NCBI RefSeq assembly: GCF_030161555.1
Contig: NZ_BSUK01000001.1
Coordinates: forward strand, 1,674,001-1,738,000
Source: Luteimicrobium album
GTDB lineage: Bacteria > Actinomycetota > Actinomycetes > Actinomycetales > Cellulomonadaceae
Length of the DNA: 64,000 nt
Direction: 5' to 3'
Numbering within the stretch: position 1 is the first letter of the stretch; the number at the start of each line of letters is the position of its first letter. A program made the position numbers and the translations under genes. The notes under the pieces were generated by a model, which was not told the origin of the DNA, searched no databases, and worked only from the letters and a program-made list of their open reading frames with translations. This document shows, in pieces, positions 63,467-64,000 of this stretch.

Positions 63467-64000
63467 ATGAGTGCAGCACCAGGAACGACGGGGACGGGCG
63501 CCGACCCGATCATCGTGCTCGACGGCGTGTCCAAGTTCTTCGCGGGGCGCGGCCGGGGCGAGGCGAGCGTCGCGCGGGGTGTGCGCGCCGTCGACGACGT
63601 CAGCCTCCGGATCGCGCGGGGCGAGGTCTTCGGCGTCGTCGGCTACTCGGGGGCGGGCAAGTCGACGCTCGTCCGGCTGATCAACGCGCTCGAGCGCGCC
63701 GACGCCGGGACCGTCGACGTCGACGGCCGCCGGGTCACCGAGCTCGGGGAGCGCGGCCTGCAGGAGCTGCGCGCGAACATCGGCATGGTGTTCCAGCAGT
63801 TCAACCTGTTCGGCGCGCGGACGGTCGCGCGCAACGTCGAGTACCCGCTGCGGCTCGCGGGCTGGTCGCGCGACAAGCGCCGCGCGCGCGTGGCGGAGCT
63901 GCTCGAGTTCGTCGGGCTGTCCGACAAGGCCCGCTCCTACCCGGCGCAGCTCTCGGGCGGGCAGAAGCAGCGGGTCGGGATCGCCCGCGCGCTCGCGACG
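63467..64000 (+). CDS. metN: MetN methionine import ATPase (cut by window end)
   Basis: The first 178 residues from ATG 63467. IIVLDGVSKFFAGRGRGEASVARGVRAVDDVSLRIARGEVFGVVGYSGAGKSTLVRLINALE holds Walker A; the Q-loop is IGMVFQQFNLFGARTVARNVEYPL, and the signature YPAQLSGGQKQRVGIARALA ends the visible part. FQQFNLF and the N-terminal layout fit MetN. The regulatory ACT-like C-terminal domain and metI should lie beyond 64000. Confidence 0.92.
   Translation, partial: MSAAPGTTGTGADPIIVLDGVSKFFAGRGRGEASVARGVRAVDDVSLRIARGEVFGVVGYSGAGKSTLVRLINALERADAGTVDVDGRRVTELGERGLQELRANIGMVFQQFNLFGARTVARNVEYPLRLAGWSRDKRRARVAELLEFVGLSDKARSYPAQLSGGQKQRVGIARALAT

Overview
The window is very GC-rich DNA of an actinobacterium. 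Exported mannanases, ricin-type carbohydrate-binding modules, GTG starts, overlapping stop/start codons and the gene families present fit Micrococcales, most likely the Cellulomonadaceae or Promicromonosporaceae (Cellulomonas, Cellulosimicrobium or Isoptericola type). The genus is inferred. I see no rRNA, tRNA, insertion sequence, prophage or CRISPR array. Layout: 1-5.7 kb holds small regulatory and redox genes (PNPOx-like oxidase, TetR, MarR, quinone oxidoreductase, aspartate/glutamate racemase, LysR). The central block at 5.7-27.7 kb is a mannan-utilisation locus: three secreted GH26 mannanases, a GH30 enzyme, a very large multidomain GH5 enzyme, a secreted CE1/PHB-depolymerase-like esterase, a LacI regulator, a sugar ABC importer (binding protein plus two permeases), a GH2 beta-mannosidase and an AGE-family (mannose isomerase-like) enzyme. 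One 14-bp sequence, TGAAGCGGTTAAGT, recurs at three promoters of this block and is the likely operator of the LacI protein. At 27.7-43 kb are housekeeping and stress genes: hydrolases, a LigD-type polymerase domain and a separate ATP-dependent DNA ligase, an S9A oligopeptidase, TetR plus MMPL, and a copper cluster (His/Met-rich membrane protein, YcnI, CopC). At 43-54.5 kb are a Na+/H+ antiporter, an ABC-F protein, HxlR with an oxidoreductase, an MFS exporter, a double-operator SRPBCC gene and thiC behind a TPP riboswitch. At 54.5-64 kb are a methyltransferase, a divergent NrtR-like Nudix regulator facing an SPFH plus NAD-kinase-like operon, TetR with SDR, a DrrAB-type ABC exporter, and the start of a metQ-metN methionine importer preceded by a short cysteine-rich leader ORF. 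Two features run through the whole window. First, I count 20 places in 18 genes where the reading frame is lost, nearly all at G/C runs and explained in every case by missing bases. This looks like homopolymer undercalling in the assembly, so these genes are annotated as single, probably intact genes. Second, intergenic gaps carry large nested palindromes in which one 8-15 bp word, usually starting GCCGAG, occurs two to four times in direct and inverted order. The word is constant within an element but differs between elements. A related-looking palindrome sits in frame inside the oligopeptidase gene. These elements, the Cys-rich leader ahead of metQ, and the Nudix-regulator/SPFH/NADK-like cluster are the parts most likely to be undescribed.
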